NCBI RefSeq assembly: GCF_003236175.1
Contig: NZ_QKTW01000006.1
Location: 194,239-258,238 of the forward strand
Reading direction: 5' to 3'
Source of the DNA: Taibaiella soli
GTDB lineage: Bacteria; Bacteroidota; Bacteroidia; Chitinophagales; Chitinophagaceae
Length of the DNA stretch: 64,000 nt
Shown here: one piece after another, positions 60,952 to 64,000 of the stretch
How positions within the stretch are numbered: the stretch's first letter is position 1
How the letters are laid out: each line of letters begins with the position of its first letter
The notes under the pieces: generated by a model
The model's database searches: none
What the model was told of the DNA's origin: nothing
The model's input: the letters and a program-made list of their open reading frames with translations, nothing else
Translations under genes and position numbers: made by a program

Positions 60952-61007
60952 GACTCACAACTGACAACTCACCACTCACAAAAATCAGCGATCAGACATC
61001 AGCAATC
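60952..61007. repeat. Eight-unit period-7 array touching the mrp stop codon
   Basis: Eight uninterrupted heptamers: GACTCAC, AACTGAC, AACTCAC, CACTCAC, AAAAATC, AGCGATC, AGACATC, AGCAATC. The next base begins the mrp stop codon (61008-61010). Confidence 0.9.
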
Positions 61008-62108
61008 CTACCCTTCCTGCATTTCAATAATCTTCGTCGGTTCCAGATTCGCATTACGAATCGCAATGTTACGCGCCACATTTTTCGCCAGGTTCACAAA
61101 CGGTTTTTTCGCCGCTGCCTCATCACTCATTACAGCAGGAACACCTTGGTCACCACCTTCACGAATGCTTTGTACTATCGGAATTTCACCTAAGAAAGGC
61201 ATTTCAAATTGATCAGCCATCTGGCGACCGCCACCTTTACCGAAGATGTAATATTTATTCTCAGGCAATTCAGCTGGCGTGAAATAAGCCATATTTTCAA
61301 CGATACCCAAAACCGGAACTTTAATCTGATCCTGTTTCAGCATCATGATCGCTTTCTTTGCATCAGCAGCAGCAACAGCCTGCGGCGTAGATACAATCAC
61401 AGCACCCGTTACCGGAATCGCCTGCATCAACGTTAGGTGTACATCACCCGTTCCCGGAGGCATATCAATTACCAGGTAATCCAGATCCCCCCAATGCACA
61501 TCCGTAATAAACTGACGGATCGCAGAGCTTGCCATAGGACCACGCCAAACCACTGCTTGCTTTTCATCAATCAACAAACCGATAGACATCGTCTTGATAC
61601 CATATTTCTCAATCGGCACAATCATACCCTTGCCATTCACATCCATCATCTTCGGACGCTCATCGCGCAAGCCCATCATGATCGGCAACGAAGGACCATA
61701 GATATCCGCATCCATCAAACCTACAGAAGCGCCTTCCGCAGAAAGTCCTAATGCAAGATTGGTAGCAACCGTAGATTTCCCAACGCCACCTTTACCAGAT
61801 GCCACAATGATGATATTTTTTACGCCTGGCAGCAATGCTTTATTATCCTTACGGTTACTATTTACTTTCGCCGTCATATTCACCTTTACAATCGCTTCTT
61901 TATCTACCAGTATGTGAATCGCGTTGACACACGCTTTTTCAATCATTTCCTTTAACGGACAGGCAGGAGTTGTCAGCAAAACAGTAAATGACACATTCTT
62001 CCCGTCTACTTCAATATCACTCACCATATTAAGTGTCACCAGATCTTTGCCCAGATCCGGCTCCTGTACGTTACTTAAAGCCTTTAAAACCGCTTCTTTT
62101 GTTATCAT
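61008..62108 (-). CDS. mrp: Mrp/ApbC family iron-sulfur carrier ATPase
   Basis: 366 residues. N-terminal MIP18/DUF59 domain (about 1-80, MITKEAVLKALSNVQEPDLGKDLVTLNMV ... TTPACPLKEMIEKAC), then the deviant P-loop ATPase: IVASGKGGVGKSTVATNLALGL (Walker A 105-112), LMDADIYGPSLPIMMG, WRGPMASSAIRQFITDVHWGDLDYLVIDMPPGTGDVHLTL. Mrp proteins carry Fe-S clusters for apo-protein assembly. The CxxC that bridges the cluster in ApbC (ENMxxFxCPHC) is missing here: the region reads ENMAYFTPAELPENKYYIFG. The only conserved-type cysteine is in TPAC of the DUF59 part. So cluster binding may differ. Confidence 0.92.
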   Translation of the reverse strand: MITKEAVLKALSNVQEPDLGKDLVTLNMVSDIEVDGKNVSFTVLLTTPACPLKEMIEKACVNAIHILVDKEAIVKVNMTAKVNSNRKDNKALLPGVKNIIIVASGKGGVGKSTVATNLALGLSAEGASVGLMDADIYGPSLPIMMGLRDERPKMMDVNGKGMIVPIEKYGIKTMSIGLLIDEKQAVVWRGPMASSAIRQFITDVHWGDLDYLVIDMPPGTGDVHLTLMQAIPVTGAVIVSTPQAVAAADAKKAIMMLKQDQIKVPVLGIVENMAYFTPAELPENKYYIFGKGGGRQMADQFEMPFLGEIPIVQSIREGGDQGVPAVMSDEAAAKKPFVNLAKNVARNIAIRNANLEPTKIIEMQEG

Positions 62109-62141
62109 ATAAACCTTTGTTAAAGTGCACTAAATCTGCCG

Positions 62142-62149
62142 CAAAAGTA
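62142..62149 (-). promoter_or_regulatory. -7 element before mrp
   Basis: Minus strand TACTTTTG, exact TAnnTTTG, 33 nt before the mrp ATG. No clear -33 TTTG at the expected spacing. Confidence 0.45.
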
Positions 62150-62267
62150 CACTATAGATAGTTTCTTTGTAGAAGAAAAAATTATAGCGGAATCAATAGA
62201 TTAATTGGTAATATTGGTATTACATTAGTACTTCTAAAACGCTAAATCACATAATTTTACTTTTATT

Positions 62268-62927
62268 ATGCGAACCAGACTCTCATATATTACCTGCCTC
62301 ATCATTACTATTTTATTTGCGGCCAGGGATGTAAATGCGCAGTCTGCTCTTTACGATAATATTATTCAGATTACAGGCGTGGTAATGACAGCAGACAGTC
62401 TCCGCGGCGTACCCGATGTAAACGTAATCGTGAAGAATAAAAATCGCGGTGCTACTACCAGTAATCAGGGCGTTTTCACATTGGTACTTTACAAAGGCGA
62501 TACGCTCCAGTTTTCTGCGATAGGTTTCCGTGGCAAAGAATATGTCATTCCAACAGATGCTCCTGGTCACTATTTTTCGCTGATTCAGCTCATGGTTCAG
62601 GATACATTCTATCTGCCGGAAACGATTATCCGTCCAATGCTTTCCCGCGACCAATTTGATTACGCTTTCAAAAACTGGCATATTCCTGACGACCAGTACG
62701 AAATGGCTCGCAAAAACACCAACGAATATACGCTGCGTGCTTTAGCATATACACTTCCGCGTGACGGCCGTGAAAGCCAGGCGCAATACCAGAGTATTCA
62801 GGCAACAAACGCTATTTATTACGGACAAAATCCGGCACAACGTCCAATGAACATCTTTAGTCCATTAGCCTGGGCAGAATTTTTCGATGCCTGGAAGCGA
62901 GGTGATTTCCGGAAAAAACAATATTAG
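62268..62927 (+). CDS. Secreted protein with carboxypeptidase-like regulatory domain
   Basis: 219 residues, signal peptide MRTRLSYITCLIITILFAARDVNA. Residues about 35-105 (QITGVVMTADSLRGVPDVNVIVKNKNRGATTSNQGVFTLVLYKGDTLQFSAIGFRGKEYVIP) are a CarboxypepD_reg-like beta sandwich like those preceding TonB receptors. The rest (about 120-219) is alpha-rich (SRDQFDYAFKNWHIPDDQYEMARKNTNEYTLRALAYTLPRDGRESQAQYQSIQ) and not recognised. No barrel follows. Possibly an outer-membrane-associated or periplasmic protein. The next gene begins 29 bp downstream. Confidence 0.82.
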   Translation: MRTRLSYITCLIITILFAARDVNAQSALYDNIIQITGVVMTADSLRGVPDVNVIVKNKNRGATTSNQGVFTLVLYKGDTLQFSAIGFRGKEYVIPTDAPGHYFSLIQLMVQDTFYLPETIIRPMLSRDQFDYAFKNWHIPDDQYEMARKNTNEYTLRALAYTLPRDGRESQAQYQSIQATNAIYYGQNPAQRPMNIFSPLAWAEFFDAWKRGDFRKKQY

Positions 62928-62956
62928 TTCCTTAATTTGGAGGAAGAATCATTGCT

Positions 62957-63445
62957 ATGATGAGACAATTTCTTGCTCCTGTTGCATTGTTGCTATTCAC
63001 CGCATCCTGCAATTCCAGCTACGATAAAAAATATGTACCTAAAGAAAACCATGAACGGCAAACGATCCGTTTCATGGAACTTGGCTACGGCATCGGCACA
63101 CCAAATTCAGACCACAGCGAGTTTACAATTAAAGAGCCAGTAGACACCATTCCACTTGAATTAGGAAAAGAATTCGGCGTTCGCTATTCACTAGAGTCAA
63201 ACTTTGACGAAGAAGTTACGATCCAGACAGTGTGGACATTTCCAGATTCTATGATCAATGCAGAGGAAGGAGGGGAAAAGCATATTTATTTACCCCGCAA
63301 TAAAACCGTTCAGCCAAACGAGAGTCGCTTTACCGCATATATTCTCGAAGAAAAAACGGAACTGATACCTGGCAAGTGGTTTCTGTCCATTTATTACGAA
63401 GGCAAACTGCTCTATAGAAAAGTCTTCTTCCTGAAAAATAAATAA
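62957..63445 (+). CDS. Small lipoprotein, DUF3859-like
   Basis: 162 residues with lipoprotein signal MMRQFLAPVALLLFTASCNSS (lipobox ASC, Cys18). The mature part reads as an immunoglobulin-like sandwich: LELGKEFGVRYSLESNFDEEVTIQTVWTFPD, NKTVQPNESRFTAYILEEKTELIPGKWFLSIYYEGKLLYRKVFFL. The last segment (PGKWxLxIxYxGKLLxxKxF) is what I associate with DUF3859; confidence in the family is moderate. Probably co-transcribed with the preceding gene. Confidence 0.7.
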   Translation: MMRQFLAPVALLLFTASCNSSYDKKYVPKENHERQTIRFMELGYGIGTPNSDHSEFTIKEPVDTIPLELGKEFGVRYSLESNFDEEVTIQTVWTFPDSMINAEEGGEKHIYLPRNKTVQPNESRFTAYILEEKTELIPGKWFLSIYYEGKLLYRKVFFLKNK

Positions 63446-63478
63446 AGATTCAAAATATCATTTCAAAATACTCCCAGA

Positions 63479-63820
63479 ATGACAGAGCAGGTGAATTCAC
63501 TGATTGGACAATTAAAGAACAATACACTCAGTTTTAAAGAAGTAGTAGCGTTCATCGAAAGATATTATCAGCATCAGCCAACGGCATTTAAAAACGGAGA
63601 CGCCTTCAACGAAGCCAATCAAAACCAGGGCAGCGCCAAAGTGTTTTCATTTGCCCAAATCAATAATCTCTCAGAAGAAGACACGCTATTTCTATTTGCA
63701 GAACATTATAAAGCGGTATTAGATACGCCGGATGGCACCGACCATCAAAACATTCGTCAGTTTATGAAACACGGTTGGAATGGCATACAATTTCACGGCG
63801 AAGCGTTGACCATAAAATAA
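63479..63820 (+). CDS. HopJ-type protein
   Basis: 113 residues matching the HopJ family over its length: LIGQLKNNTLSFKEVVAFIERYYQHQPTAFKNGDAFNEANQNQGSAKVFSFAQINNLSEEDTLFLFAEHYKAVLDTPDGTDHQNIRQFMKHGWNGIQFHGEAL. Although named from a Pseudomonas type III effector, the family is widespread in bacteria without such secretion and is probably a cytoplasmic housekeeping protein. No signal peptide. Follows the lipoprotein gene by 33 bp. Confidence 0.9.
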   Translation: MTEQVNSLIGQLKNNTLSFKEVVAFIERYYQHQPTAFKNGDAFNEANQNQGSAKVFSFAQINNLSEEDTLFLFAEHYKAVLDTPDGTDHQNIRQFMKHGWNGIQFHGEALTIK

Positions 63821-63845
63821 TCCACGACACACATAACTATCCACA

Positions 63846-63869
63846 GGTTGCCCTCCGGCAACCTTTTTT
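63846..63869 (+). terminator. Terminator after the HopJ-like gene
   Basis: Stem GGTTGCC / GGCAACC, loop CTCC, then T6. The bases before it read TATCCACAG. The rest of the window (63870-64000) holds the second copy of TGGCGTTGGCACCGTTCA (63907-63924) and no gene that can be called. Confidence 0.9.
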
Positions 63870-64000
63870 ATTTGCAGCCACCGTAGTTGCGATGATTCAG
63901 CAGCATTGGCGTTGGCACCGTTCATCGATGGTAATGCTGTTTAGCCATGCGTGTAGTTTCCCGCAAAAAGGAGCAGCAGAAACACGTAGTTGTTTTATAA

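Larger units (their letters stand above)
60641..61007. repeat. 367-bp gap of terminators and repeats
   Basis: No gene (a 148-codon open frame at 60747 spans terminators and repeats). In order: an 18-nt sequence TGGCGTTGGCACCGTTCA (60681-60698) that recurs at 63907; nrdA terminator (60742-60773); TTTTCTCGCGGCGGCACAAAG repeat (60783-60810); family B REP in reverse (60814-60853); family C (60876-60904); a terminator hairpin (60908-60931); an eight-unit heptamer array (60952-61007). Confidence 0.78.

Noticed and set aside
60747..61193. 148-codon open frame after nrdA
   Set aside because: It runs through two terminators, several REP-like elements and a heptamer array, and overlaps the mrp gene antisense.

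Overview
The window is a piece of a Bacteroidota chromosome, most likely Chitinophagales/Chitinophagaceae. This rests on lineage markers: a PorP/SprF-type type IX secretion protein, gliding lipoprotein GldB, a BamA-Skp-Skp operon behind uppS, two DUF3078 proteins, a sigma-54 regulator beside an LptE lipoprotein, a TonB-dependent receptor with a carboxypeptidase-like N-terminal domain, and promoters of the Bacteroidetes form TTTG-N17..20-TAnnTTTG. Placement below phylum is inference. No rRNA, tRNA, CRISPR, integrase or intact insertion sequence was seen.

Layout. 1-6.2 kb: 3' part of rimO, then the leftward envelope operon uppS-bamA-skp-skp. 6.3-13.8 kb: upp, porP-like, a lipoprotein, an alkyladenine glycosylase, an RsmI-like methylase, a 2OG-Fe(II) oxygenase, a GT2 glycosyltransferase and an alpha/beta hydrolase. 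14-26 kb: acyl-CoA dehydrogenase, an ABC ATPase, two secreted paralogues, an RlmK-like methyltransferase, a SUKH-like protein, two lipocalin-like lipoproteins and a transglutaminase-like protein. 26-27 kb: a 1.1-kb non-coding block packed with repeats. 27-33 kb: siderophore receptor plus PepSY membrane protein, an ABC exporter and a lone Hcp. 34-43 kb: a flavoprotein, malic enzyme-phosphotransacetylase, a PIG-L deacetylase and two DUF3078 proteins. 43-50.5 kb: miaB, a HEPN/MNT toxin-antitoxin pair, then sigma-54 regulator-lptE-TPR-like-secG-mltG-pth. 51-64 kb: scpA, gldB, nadE, parDE, an amidase, HPF, nrdB-nrdA, mrp and three small secreted or cytoplasmic proteins.

Functional themes: outer-membrane and envelope assembly (uppS, bamA, skp, lptE, secG, mltG, amidase, DUF3078), gliding/T9SS (porP-like, gldB), RNA modification (rimO, miaB, rlmK, rsmI-like), iron uptake (receptor plus PepSY), and dNTP/NAD/carbon metabolism (nrdBA, nadE, maeB, acyl-CoA dehydrogenase).

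The most unusual signal is between the genes. More than 15 intergenic gaps carry degenerate tandem arrays with a strict 7-nt period (units such as TTTTGAC, ATTGACC, GTCAATG, GCTTTAG, AGTTATA). They often touch or enter the neighbouring gene. Three genes (GT2, PepSY, flavoprotein) appear to start at TTG codons inside or at the edge of such an array, and four genes end in or against one. Because 7 is not a multiple of 3, a unit holding TGA or TCA closes all three frames within 21 nt. A smaller period-9 class (ACATTAACC-like) and several REP-like palindrome families, often in composite order, fill the rest of the gaps. I know no description of this combination in Bacteroidota.
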